This document shows positions 7,549 to 14,907 of a DNA stretch of 64,000 nt, piece by piece. Location: positions 1 through 64,000 of the forward strand of contig MNSZ01000057.1 in assembly GCA_001916715.1 (NCBI GenBank). The letters run 5' to 3'. The position numbers and the translations under genes are program-made. The notes beneath the pieces are model-generated. The model worked only from the letters and a program-made list of their open reading frames with translations, had not been told where the DNA came from and did not search any database. Within the stretch, counting starts at the first letter, position 1, and each line of letters starts with the position of its first letter. Source of the stretch: Firmicutes bacterium CAG:24053_14. GTDB taxonomy: Bacteria > Bacillota > Clostridia > Oscillospirales > Oscillospiraceae.

Positions 7549-9069
7549 TTACATGTCCGTGTCAGCGTCTATGCGATAAAAATCGAAGGGGCAGTTTTCG
7601 TATATGCCGCTGACATTCTTCGCGGAAACGGTAATTTTGTTGAAAAGGCCTACGCAGCCGATGGCGTTATCGTCGATGGCAAGCTGGACGATCTCGTTTG
7701 CAAGGCGTGCGCGCTCATTCGAATCGGTTTCGACCTGAAGCTTAGCGATAAGTTCGTTTGCCTCATCGCTCTCAAAGCCTGCCGAGGCCCAGTAGCCGCC
7801 GGGACGAAGCACGGTGTCGATGAAATAGTACGGGTCGCCGTTCTTGTCGGCTATCATGCAGTAGAGAGCAATGTCATAGTCGCCGGAGAGAATGTAGGTC
7901 GCGTCTGCGTCCTCCTGAGAGGTGAGGTAGGAGCCGACGCCGATGGCCTTGAGCTGCTCCTGAATGAGAAGCGCCAGCGAGTCGAGCGAGCGGGCCGGAT
8001 AGTAGCATATGTTGAGATTGAGATCCTGTCCGTCCTTCTCATAGATGCCGTCAGAGCCGAGAGTGTATCCGGCTTCTTCAATCGCGGCCTTTGCCGCGGC
8101 CGTGTCAACGGCGGGCTTTGTGACCTTGCCGTAAGCCGTTGAGGTTCCGAAGGGGCCGACTGCTGCGGTGACTGTGCCGTTTAAGTAGGAAGCGATAGCG
8201 TCACAGTCAACGGTGAGGTTTATTGCCTTCCTGAGCTCGTCACTCAGGCGGTTCTGGTTGAGCATGTAAAACTGCAATCTTGTTGCCGGAATGTCCGTCA
8301 CCGTGTACTTGTCGGGAGATGCGTCGAATATCTCCTTTGCGGCGGCTGTGACCGAGGTGTAGCAGTCAATTTCGCCGTTCTGCATTGCCATGAGCTTGGA
8401 CTCATCATCCTGCATGTAGTAGAACACCGCGCCGTCAAGCTTAATGTCTCCGCCCCAGTATTTGTCGTTGCGGCTGACTTCCACAGTGCCTTCGGGCTGG
8501 AAAGACTTTACAACAAATGGGCCGGTCGCAACAGGGGCATTGTCGATATCATTAGATGCGTCAAGATCCATTATCGCCATCTCGGGAGAGGCAAGGTCAT
8601 TTACGAGCGTGGGGTAAATTTCATCGGTGGTTATCGTAAATTCCTTGTCGCTGACAGCTTTGTATTCGTAGTCGGCAAACTGCGCAAAGCGCACGTTGAC
8701 TTCGCCGCAGCGCTTGAGATTTGCGATGACATTCTCTGCGGTCACGGCATTGCCGTTTGAGAAGCTTATGCCGTCCTTGAGCGTAACGGTCCAGGTCAGG
8801 TTATCGTCGGAGACCTCTGCCTTTTCCGCAAGACAGGGCTGAACCGAGCTGTCATCACCCATCTTGAATAGTGCCTCTGTGATGCCGTAGATGGAGGTGT
8901 ACCATCCGTAGTACTCCTTGTGCGCGTCAAGGCTGGGGTAGGCGAAGCTTTCCGCGACGTGGAGTATCTTTTCGCCGTCATCGGCAGCGCCGTTATCATT
9001 GCTGCTGCATGCGGCAAGGCTCAGCACCATTATAAGTGCGAGCATAAGTGCGGTTATTCTTTTTTTCAT
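7549..9069 (-). CDS. Extracellular solute-binding lipoprotein of the Dpp/Opp/Nik family
   Basis: 506 residues. A lipoprotein signal peptide (MKKRITALMLALIMVLSLAAC, Cys21) is followed by the SBP_bac_5 fold: LTWTVTLKDGISFSNGNAVTAEN, FNPT-like segments, and a C-terminal YDIALYCMIADKNGDPYYFI region. It captures the ligand at the outer membrane face and delivers it to the DppBC-like permease. The ligand cannot be read from sequence: peptides, nickel-histidine or opine-type metallophores are all known for this family. GGAGAGG precedes the ATG. It lies 20 bp downstream of a methyltransferase and upstream of the intercistronic hairpin, consistent with high expression. Confidence 0.88.
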   Translation of the reverse strand: MKKRITALMLALIMVLSLAACSSNDNGAADDGEKILHVAESFAYPSLDAHKEYYGWYTSIYGITEALFKMGDDSSVQPCLAEKAEVSDDNLTWTVTLKDGISFSNGNAVTAENVIANLKRCGEVNVRFAQFADYEYKAVSDKEFTITTDEIYPTLVNDLASPEMAIMDLDASNDIDNAPVATGPFVVKSFQPEGTVEVSRNDKYWGGDIKLDGAVFYYMQDDESKLMAMQNGEIDCYTSVTAAAKEIFDASPDKYTVTDIPATRLQFYMLNQNRLSDELRKAINLTVDCDAIASYLNGTVTAAVGPFGTSTAYGKVTKPAVDTAAAKAAIEEAGYTLGSDGIYEKDGQDLNLNICYYPARSLDSLALLIQEQLKAIGVGSYLTSQEDADATYILSGDYDIALYCMIADKNGDPYYFIDTVLRPGGYWASAGFESDEANELIAKLQVETDSNERARLANEIVQLAIDDNAIGCVGLFNKITVSAKNVSGIYENCPFDFYRIDADTDM

Positions 9070-9089
9070 TGTTCCTCTCCATTTCAGAG

Positions 9090-9848
9090 TTATTTTACGG
9101 CTCTTATCAGAAAGCACGGAGTGGATGCGTAGTTGAGCATCTCCTCGCGGCTCCAGAGCCTGCGGCTGACGGAAGTGTCCGCGCTTACGTTTTTGAAGCC
9201 GAGGTTGAGCAGCGTCACCGCATCCCAGTGAGGGCGCGGAAGCTTACCCATCGGCAGTGTGCGCGAAATGTTTTCCATAAGCCAGCTTTCGTCGTAGCTT
9301 TCGTAGTCTTCGACTCCGGCCTGCACCGTGCAGTCTCGCTCGGCCTGCTTTTCGTTCTTTTTCTCCTCGTCGAAAAGATAGGCATACCAGTTAGAGTCGA
9401 TGTTGAGCATCACGCCGCCGTCGCGCAGAACGCGCCGCCACTCGCCGTAGGGCTTCACGGGATCGGGCAGGTTCCATGTGAGGTTTCTTGTGACGATAAC
9501 ATCAAACTCGTTGTCGGGAAATTCGAGCGTCTGAGCGTCCATCTTGAGAAAGCGAATCTTTTCGGCAAGCTCGCCTGCGTTGGCTTTTGCCTGCTCGAGC
9601 ATTCCCTCGGACAGATCGACAGCGGTCACGTCATAGCCACGCGAGGCGAGGATTATGGCGTAAAATCCCGGACCTGTGCCGATATCCAGCACTTTGAGAG
9701 ACCTTCCTTCCGTCTTGGGGAAGTTCTTGATGAGCTCGTCAGCCCATTTGCTGTCCCAGCCGTCGGCGAGGTTTTTCTTGACCGCCTCGGTGTACGAGCT
9801 TGCGCGGCGCGTCCAATACTGCTCAATTGTGCCTGTAAGAGTGCTCAT
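9090..9848 (-). CDS. Class I SAM-dependent methyltransferase (paralogue 2)
   Basis: 252 residues, first gene of the transporter operon. Motif I VLDIGTGPGFYAIIL, the acidic AVDLSEGMLEQA and MDAQTLEFPDNEFDVIVTR are intact. TRNLTWNLPDPVKPYGEWRRVL mirrors the paralogue at the other end of the operon, so the pair probably arose by duplication. AAGGAG lies before the ATG. Having two related methyltransferases flanking an importer is unusual; they could act in sequence on one compound. A housekeeping target is possible but less likely given the operon. Confidence 0.75.
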   Translation of the reverse strand: MSTLTGTIEQYWTRRASSYTEAVKKNLADGWDSKWADELIKNFPKTEGRSLKVLDIGTGPGFYAIILASRGYDVTAVDLSEGMLEQAKANAGELAEKIRFLKMDAQTLEFPDNEFDVIVTRNLTWNLPDPVKPYGEWRRVLRDGGVMLNIDSNWYAYLFDEEKKNEKQAERDCTVQAGVEDYESYDESWLMENISRTLPMGKLPRPHWDAVTLLNLGFKNVSADTSVSRRLWSREEMLNYASTPCFLIRAVK

Positions 9849-9873
9849 GATTCTTGTCTCCTTGCGTTAGTGC

Positions 9874-9895
9874 AAACTTCTCATGTTTGAAGTTT
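9874..9895. promoter_or_regulatory. Candidate operator upstream of the transporter operon
   Basis: Inverted repeat AAACTTC-N8-GAAGTTT about 25-45 nt upstream of the first methyltransferase start, placed where a repressor could block the leftward promoter. A weak leftward promoter (TTGTGG-17-TAAACT) overlaps it. No regulator gene is adjacent. Confidence 0.4.
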
Positions 9896-9963
9896 AACAT
9901 GCAAAATCACCCTCCACAAGCCGGGTGGGGGGATATAAATTTCAAAAATGAAGAGTTTTTTGC

Positions 9964-9992
9964 TTTACACAAATTGAGCTTTGTCATATAAT
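9964..9992 (+). promoter_or_regulatory. Sigma-A promoter for the TPR gene
   Basis: TTTACA, 17-nt spacer, perfect TATAAT, 30 nt upstream of the ATG at 10022. Confidence 0.8.
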
Positions 9993-10021
9993 TCAGTCCA
10001 TAAAAAAGCGAGGTGCTTGTA

Positions 10022-11104
10022 ATGGACGAAAAGCGGAGAAAAATACGGAATAAATACACGCAGCTGCTGCTTAAAAGCAAAAAAATATCCGAAGGCTATG
10101 AAAGCTCGTGGAGCACCCATTGCCGAATGTTCGGCGACTTGCTGGAGCCTGCATTTGCCGACGATGAGGCGTCGCGCCTTGAGCTTGTCGGTGCGCTCAA
10201 CCTGATAAGCAGAGGGAAATACACTGCCGCGGCCAAAAAGCTCGACAGGCTTTTGGACGCATGCCGCAGCGACGCGGATTTTGCGGCGGTAAATTTCTTC
10301 ACGGGTGTGTGCTGGGATAAAGCCGGGATAATAGATATGGCTATTGTTTATTACGGAGAGGCCGCAAAGCGTGAACCGGAGTTTTACATGGTCTATCTCA
10401 TGCTGGCAAAGTGTCTGCACACAAAGCATCATTACGAGGCCGCATCCGGCGCGTATGTCAAGGCGCTTGACGAGATCCTCTCACGTCCTAAAAAAGACGA
10501 GGTGCCGGCCGTCAGAGAGGAGCCGCTTCTCGGCTCGGTGCACGGCAATCTTGCAAGCTGCCTTATAATGATGCGCCGCTATGACGATGCTGAGTTTGAG
10601 CTTTACGAGGCGCAGAGGTATAACTATTCTCCGCCGCAGATGCTCGTCACATGGGCGACGCTCTATGCAGCAACGGGGCGCAAGGTCCAAGCCGCAGAAA
10701 AAATGAGCGAGCTGAAAAAATGTGCGCCTGAGCTTGAAAGAGCCTCGGCGCTCGGAGTTATGGAGATAATCGAGCAGAAAAACTCGCACTTTGCGCCGCG
10801 AGCGATCGACAGCGAAAAGCTCAAAAAATTCTGGGACTGGTTCTGTGAAAATGCCGAAAGGCTGAAAGCGCTCACTTTCGGCGCGCCGTCGCCGGACATG
10901 ATGAATGAGGTTTACGAGCAGGTGAGCGGAATATTTGACGCTATTGTCGAAAAGCCGGGCTTTGAGTTCGGACGCGACGGGGCAAAGGCACGCATGAGCT
11001 TTTTCGATAATTATAATCTGACGTTTGAGCTTTGGCTTTCAAAGCTCGTGGACACGGCTCCGCGCTCGCTGCGCACAGACTGGAGCTTTTACCTTGTGCA
11101 CTGA
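10022..11104 (+). CDS. TPR-like repeat protein
   Basis: 360 residues, no signal peptide. The N-terminal two thirds consist of helical pairs resembling tetratricopeptide repeats: AVNFFTGVCWDKAGIIDMAIVY, VYLMLAKCLHTKHHYEAASGAY, GNLASCLIMMRRYDDAEFELYE, TWATLYAATGRKVQAAEKM. The C-terminal 100 residues are helical and not recognised. Probably a protein-interaction scaffold. ATG 10022 is used rather than GTG 10013 because GCGAGGTG overlaps the latter. It shares a transcript with the HAD gene 10 bp downstream. Confidence 0.7.
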   Translation: MDEKRRKIRNKYTQLLLKSKKISEGYESSWSTHCRMFGDLLEPAFADDEASRLELVGALNLISRGKYTAAAKKLDRLLDACRSDADFAAVNFFTGVCWDKAGIIDMAIVYYGEAAKREPEFYMVYLMLAKCLHTKHHYEAASGAYVKALDEILSRPKKDEVPAVREEPLLGSVHGNLASCLIMMRRYDDAEFELYEAQRYNYSPPQMLVTWATLYAATGRKVQAAEKMSELKKCAPELERASALGVMEIIEQKNSHFAPRAIDSEKLKKFWDWFCENAERLKALTFGAPSPDMMNEVYEQVSGIFDAIVEKPGFEFGRDGAKARMSFFDNYNLTFELWLSKLVDTAPRSLRTDWSFYLVH

Positions 11105-11114
11105 GGAGAAGACC

Positions 11115-11804
11115 ATGATAAAGTATGTGTTTCTTGACATTGACGATACGCTGCTTGACTTCGGTAAGGCCGAGGCTGCGGCAATAAAGAAAACCTTTGA
11201 CCGCATCGGCGTTCCCTCATCGCCGGAGGTCATAGCGCTCTACAGCCGGATAAACGACGAGCATTGGGCGATGCTAGAACGTGGCGAGCTGACGCGCGAG
11301 CAGGTGCTTGTAAAGCGATTTGACGCGCTGTTTGCCGAGCTTGGCATAAAAAATGTGCCGAGCGAGATGGCACAGGCAAGCTACGAGTATCTTCTCGGCA
11401 TAGGGCATTATTTCGTTGACGGTGCGCCCGAGCTTTTGCAGGCGCTGAAGGATAAGTACGAGCTTTATATCGTCTCAAACGGCACGGCTTCCGTGCAGGA
11501 CAGCCGCCTTGAGAGCGCCGGCATAGCGCCGTATTTCAAGGATATTTTCATATCCGAGCGGCTCGGCGCGGATAAGCCGACGAAGAAATTTTTCGATATC
11601 GTGTTTTCGCGCATCGAGGGCTTTGAGCGCGACAAGGCCGTCATCGTCGGCGACAGGCTGTCATCGGATATCCTCGGCGGCATAAACGCCGGCATAAAAA
11701 CCTGCTGGTTTAACCCAAAGCGCCTGCCCGGCAAAGAGGATATCCCGGCAGATTACGAGATAAATGCCCTGTCCGAGCTTCCGGAATTGTTAGAAAAAAT
11801 CTGA
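11115..11804 (+). CDS. HAD-superfamily hydrolase, YjjG/YfnB-like pyrimidine nucleotidase
   Basis: 229 residues. Motif I FLDIDDTLLDF (nucleophile Asp, acid Asp), motif II IVSNGT, motif III Lys in RLGADKPTKKFF and motif IV VIVGDRLSSDILGG, with a helical cap between motifs I and II. This matches the YjjG branch, which dephosphorylates non-canonical pyrimidine nucleotides; other phosphomonoesters are possible. GAGGAGAAG precedes the ATG. The stop codon lies inside the terminator shared with the convergent gene. Confidence 0.8.
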   Translation: MIKYVFLDIDDTLLDFGKAEAAAIKKTFDRIGVPSSPEVIALYSRINDEHWAMLERGELTREQVLVKRFDALFAELGIKNVPSEMAQASYEYLLGIGHYFVDGAPELLQALKDKYELYIVSNGTASVQDSRLESAGIAPYFKDIFISERLGADKPTKKFFDIVFSRIEGFERDKAVIVGDRLSSDILGGINAGIKTCWFNPKRLPGKEDIPADYEINALSELPELLEKI

Positions 11805-11828
11805 GGTCAAGCTGACCTCAGATTTTTT
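11794..11828. terminator. Bidirectional terminator containing both stop codons
   Basis: AAAAAATCTGAGGTCA / TGACCTCAGATTTTTT with an AGC loop. It ends both the HAD gene and the convergent sfp gene; both stop codons fall within the stem. Confidence 0.92.
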
Positions 11829-12399
11829 CGTTAATTATAATAATTTCGCCGATATCCTGCGTTTTCGCGCAGCAACCGATGAGATACTCACCGTGGGAAG
11901 CGCACGAAAACGAGCAGCCCTCCGCGCCGCTTACGACAGAGAAGCTGCGGATATTGCCAAGACGGAGATCGGCGCATTTAATATAGCTCTCCTTGAGCGT
12001 CCACAGGCGGCAGAACTCGCGATCCGGGTCATCCGCAGCGTAAACGAGCGCGGCCTCGTCGTGCCGGAAAAAGCGCTTTGCAAGGCTTGAGCCGCCGGCT
12101 CTCGGCAGCTCAATATCAACTCCGACGGGCACATCGGAGACAGCGCATACGGCATAGTCTCCGCAGTGGGCAAGCGAGAAGAAGACCTCGTTGTCGGGGA
12201 AATAGGGCTTTTCATTTTTGCTGAGAACGTAGTCATCACGCCCCGCGGCTTTGATCAGAAGCATCTCGGCTCCGAGACTGCGGCGCTTATCATCGTCCTT
12301 CGAAAGGCGCAGCGTCTTTTCGCGCCGCGCAGGCGACACTTTGCCGAGGAAAGCTTCAATGTCTATGCAGCTGACGTCGGCAATGAAAATCCTTGTCAT
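11818..12399 (-). CDS. 4'-phosphopantetheinyl transferase, Sfp type
   Basis: 193 residues. It transfers the phosphopantetheine arm of CoA to carrier-protein serines. Signature motifs: FSLAHCGDYAVCAVS, then VGVDIE with the magnesium-binding Asp/Glu, and FCRLWTLKESYIK (W-x-KES). The length is slightly short of typical Sfp (220-230) with a compact N-terminal half. No polyketide or peptide synthetase lies in the window, so it may serve acyl carrier proteins or clusters elsewhere. The start overlaps the HD-domain gene stop (ATGA). Confidence 0.88.
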   Translation of the reverse strand: MTRIFIADVSCIDIEAFLGKVSPARREKTLRLSKDDDKRRSLGAEMLLIKAAGRDDYVLSKNEKPYFPDNEVFFSLAHCGDYAVCAVSDVPVGVDIELPRAGGSSLAKRFFRHDEAALVYAADDPDREFCRLWTLKESYIKCADLRLGNIRSFSVVSGAEGCSFSCASHGEYLIGCCAKTQDIGEIIIINEKI

Positions 12400-12938
12400 G
12401 CGCGCATTGCGTCGAGCGTTTTCTGTATAAGCGTATCAAGATCCCAGCCACACATTTCGGCTCCGCGCAGGATAACGTCGCGCGAGCAGCCGGCGGCAAA
12501 CTTCTTGTCCTTGAACTTTTTCTTGACCGATTTTACCTCCATATCGGATATGCCGGTCGGGCGCATGAGCGCGACGGCACCGATAAGGCCGGTAAGCTCA
12601 TCGGCTGCAAACAGGACCTTTTCCATGAAAAGCTCGGGCTCAACGTCGATGCATATGCCGTAGCCGTGGCTTATGACGGCGTGGATCACCGATTCGTCTA
12701 TGTCCTTGTCGCGCAGCATCTCCTGCGCCTTGACGCAGTGTTGCTCGGGGTAAAGCTCAAAATCAATATCGTGAAGCATGCCGACGGCGGCCCAGTAATC
12801 GACTCGCTCGGGATCAAACTCCTTTGCAAGCTCGCCCATGACCTTGGAAACGGTTTCGGCATGCTGGAGGTGAAACGGTTCCTTGTTGAACTCGGCGACA
12901 AGCTCTCTTGCCTGATCGACTGTGGGAATGTAGCTCAT
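12396..12938 (-). CDS. HD-domain (HDIG-type) hydrolase
   Basis: 180 residues with metal-binding motifs of the HD superfamily: LQHAETV, GMLHDIDFEL, HAVISHGYG and VLFAADELTGLI. Such stand-alone proteins are presumed phosphohydrolases of nucleotides or other phosphoesters, with the substrate unknown. AGGAGG lies before the ATG. It is co-transcribed with the Sfp-type transferase, without an obvious functional link. Confidence 0.78.
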   Translation of the reverse strand: MSYIPTVDQARELVAEFNKEPFHLQHAETVSKVMGELAKEFDPERVDYWAAVGMLHDIDFELYPEQHCVKAQEMLRDKDIDESVIHAVISHGYGICIDVEPELFMEKVLFAADELTGLIGAVALMRPTGISDMEVKSVKKKFKDKKFAAGCSRDVILRGAEMCGWDLDTLIQKTLDAMRA

Positions 12939-12969
12939 TTATGTTGCCTCCTGAAAAATGTGATGAATC

Positions 12970-12998
12970 ATTTTACTGCAATATGCGCCATAAATCAA
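12970..12998 (-). promoter_or_regulatory. Sigma-A promoter for HD hydrolase-sfp
   Basis: On the minus strand TTGATT, 17-nt spacer, TAAAAT; -10 ends 32 nt upstream of the ATG. Confidence 0.75.
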
Positions 12999-13012
12999 CG
13001 GGAAATTCTTAA

Positions 13013-13041
13013 TTGACACCGCACTGGCGAGAGGTTAAAAT
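13013..13041 (+). promoter_or_regulatory. Sigma-A promoter for the glycosyltransferase
   Basis: TTGACA, 17-nt spacer, TAAAAT, 30 nt before the ATG at 13071; divergent to the HD hydrolase promoter. Confidence 0.85.
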
Positions 13042-13070
13042 TTATATACTATATTACTTAGGAGAACGCG

Positions 13071-14024
13071 ATGGAAAACCCCGTTTTGTATATTGTCATT
13101 CCCTGCTATAACGAGCAGGAGGTGCTTCCGATAACGGCGCCTATGTTTTTAAATAAGCTGCATGAGCTTGCCGAAAAAAAGCTCGTTTCCGAAAACAGCC
13201 GCATAATGTTTGTAAACGACGGCAGCAGCGACGGAACATGGGACATTATCCGCGCCCTTGCCGCGAGCGACGAGCATTACATCGGCATAAGCCAAAGCCG
13301 CAACCGCGGCCATCAGAACGCCGTGCTTGCCGGACTTATGGAGGCAAAGGATAGCTGCGATATAAGTATATCCATCGACTGCGACGGGCAGGACGATATA
13401 AACGCGATGGACGATATGGTTCGAGCCTATCTCGACGGCTGCGATATCGTCTACGGCGTGAGAAATGACCGCGAGACCGACAGCTTCTTTAAACGCACGA
13501 CCGCGCAGGGCTTTTACAAATTCCTCTCCGCCATGGGCGCGGAGATCGTGTATAACCACGCAGACTACAGGCTGATAAGCGCACGCGCGCTGCACGAGCT
13601 TGCAAAGTTTAAAGAGGTAAACCTATTCCTGCGAGGAATGGTTCCGCTTGTCGGATTTAAAAGCACAAGCGTTGAATATAAAAGGGCAGAGCGCATTGCG
13701 GGAAAGAGCAAGTACCCTCTGCGCAAGATGCTGGCGCTTGCCGGCGACGGGATAACCAGCCTTTCGATAAAGCCGCTCAGGCTCATAATGAGCTTTGGCG
13801 TTATCGTTGCGCTTTTGAGCTTTGTGGGCGTTATATGGGCGATAGTTTCCGCACTTGCCGGACGCGCGGTGGCCGGCTGGGCGAGCATGACGTGCATCAT
13901 CTGCTTTGTCAGCGGCGTGCAGCTTATCTGCATGGGCATAATCGGCGAATACATCGGCAAGATATATATGGAAACGAAGCAGCGCCCGAGGTATATCATA
14001 TCCGAGCGCACATGGAAGGAATAA
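13071..14024 (+). CDS. GT2 glycosyltransferase, DPM1/GtrB-like (polyprenyl-phosphate sugar transferase)
   Basis: 317 residues. A GT-A domain (VIPCYNEQEVLP, FVNDGSSDGTW, SISIDCDGQDDIN with DxD-like acidic pair, YGVRNDRETDSFFKR) is followed by two C-terminal transmembrane helices (residues about 230-300) and a basic tail. This is the layout of GtrB/YfdH-type enzymes that load a sugar onto undecaprenyl phosphate at the inner face of the membrane. No flippase or GtrA gene follows directly, so the acceptor pathway (teichoic acid or polysaccharide decoration) is unknown. GGAGAA precedes the ATG. Confidence 0.87.
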   Translation: MENPVLYIVIPCYNEQEVLPITAPMFLNKLHELAEKKLVSENSRIMFVNDGSSDGTWDIIRALAASDEHYIGISQSRNRGHQNAVLAGLMEAKDSCDISISIDCDGQDDINAMDDMVRAYLDGCDIVYGVRNDRETDSFFKRTTAQGFYKFLSAMGAEIVYNHADYRLISARALHELAKFKEVNLFLRGMVPLVGFKSTSVEYKRAERIAGKSKYPLRKMLALAGDGITSLSIKPLRLIMSFGVIVALLSFVGVIWAIVSALAGRAVAGWASMTCIICFVSGVQLICMGIIGEYIGKIYMETKQRPRYIISERTWKE

Positions 14025-14029
14025 AGGTC

Positions 14030-14058
14030 TTGTTTAGTCGGAAAAGATTTGCTATAAT
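14030..14058 (+). promoter_or_regulatory. Sigma-A promoter for the 80-residue membrane protein
   Basis: TTGTTT, 17-nt spacer, perfect TATAAT, 36 nt before the ATG at 14095. Confidence 0.75.
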
Positions 14059-14094
14059 GAGCCCATCTGATATTTAGGATAAGGAGAAATTACA

Positions 14095-14337
14095 ATGAAC
14101 TATTGGAGCACAGCACGCAGAGGCGTTCTCGGCCTGAGCGCGGCAACCATCGCCTATTCTGTCTGGAAGAAGAACCCCGTTCTGCCTCTGGCACTTTACG
14201 GAATGCACCTTGCGGAGTATTTCATCGTTGCCAAAAAGGCAGGCAAGAAGGTGTGGTATGACGATACTCGCTGCTTTATCAACACCATGCTTTACGGCTT
14301 CACCTTCTGGCTTCCGATGAAGCTTGAGATCGAGTGA
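14095..14337 (+). CDS. Small membrane protein of unknown function
   Basis: 80 residues with a probable amphipathic N-terminus and two or three hydrophobic segments (VLGLSAATIAYSVW, LPLALYGMHLAEYFIV, FINTMLYGFTFWLPM). I do not recognise the family. It is a real gene: strong AAGGAG at good distance, its own promoter, and a dedicated terminator directly after the stop. It follows a membrane glycosyltransferase but is separately transcribed. Confidence 0.7.
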   Translation: MNYWSTARRGVLGLSAATIAYSVWKKNPVLPLALYGMHLAEYFIVAKKAGKKVWYDDTRCFINTMLYGFTFWLPMKLEIE

Positions 14338-14342
14338 TTCAA

Positions 14343-14369
14343 AATTCCGGCCTTTTGGCCGGAATTTTT
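14343..14369 (+). terminator. Intrinsic terminator
   Basis: AATTCCGGCC-TTTT-GGCCGGAATT followed by Ts, just after the small membrane protein gene. Confidence 0.9.
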
Positions 14370-14385
14370 ACATGAAAGGAAAACC

Positions 14386-14856
14386 ATGCTCAACACAACC
14401 TTGTGCTACATAAGCCGCGGCAGCGAATATCTCATGCTGCACCGCGTGAAAAAGAAAAACGACATAAATCACGATAAATGGATCGGCATCGGCGGAAAAT
14501 TCGAGGCCGACGAAAGCCCTGACGAGTGCCTGCTGCGCGAGGCAAGGGAGGAAACGGGGCTTACGCTTACCTCGTGGCGCTGCCGCGGAATAGTCACCTT
14601 TGTAAACACCAAGTGCGAGTCGGAATACATGCACCTGTTCACAGCCGACGGCTTTGAGGGCGAGATCAGGACCTGTGACGAGGGCGAGCTTGAATGGATA
14701 GACAGAAAAAAGCTCTGCGACCTCACGCTGTGGGAGGGGGATAAGATATTCCTCCGCCTTCTCGAAAACGACGATGAGCCGTTTTTCCTTCTGAAGCTCG
14801 GCTACGACGGCGATGAGCTTGTAAGCGCCGTTTTAAACGGGACGAAAATCGTATAA
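14386..14856 (+). CDS. NUDIX hydrolase, MutT/8-oxo-dGTP diphosphatase-like
   Basis: 156 residues. The Nudix box GGKFEADESPDECLLREAREETGL fits G-x5-E-x7-REUxEExGU with all catalytic Glu residues. The LCYISRGSEYLMLHRVKKKND start and WIGIGGKFE resemble the MTH1-like clade that sanitises oxidised purine nucleotides; substrate assignment is by similarity only. AAAGGA precedes the ATG. The gene is flanked on both sides by terminators and appears monocistronic. Confidence 0.85.
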   Translation: MLNTTLCYISRGSEYLMLHRVKKKNDINHDKWIGIGGKFEADESPDECLLREAREETGLTLTSWRCRGIVTFVNTKCESEYMHLFTADGFEGEIRTCDEGELEWIDRKKLCDLTLWEGDKIFLRLLENDDEPFFLLKLGYDGDELVSAVLNGTKIV

Positions 14857-14894
14857 AAAAGCAAGCCGGATCCGTTCGATCCGGCTTGCTTTTT
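14855..14894. terminator. Bidirectional terminator between NUDIX gene and proS
   Basis: GCAAGCCGGATC-CGTTC-GATCCGGCTTGC flanked by A-run and T-run, between convergent genes. Confidence 0.92.
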
Positions 14895-14907
14895 GCTGTC
14901 GTGAATA

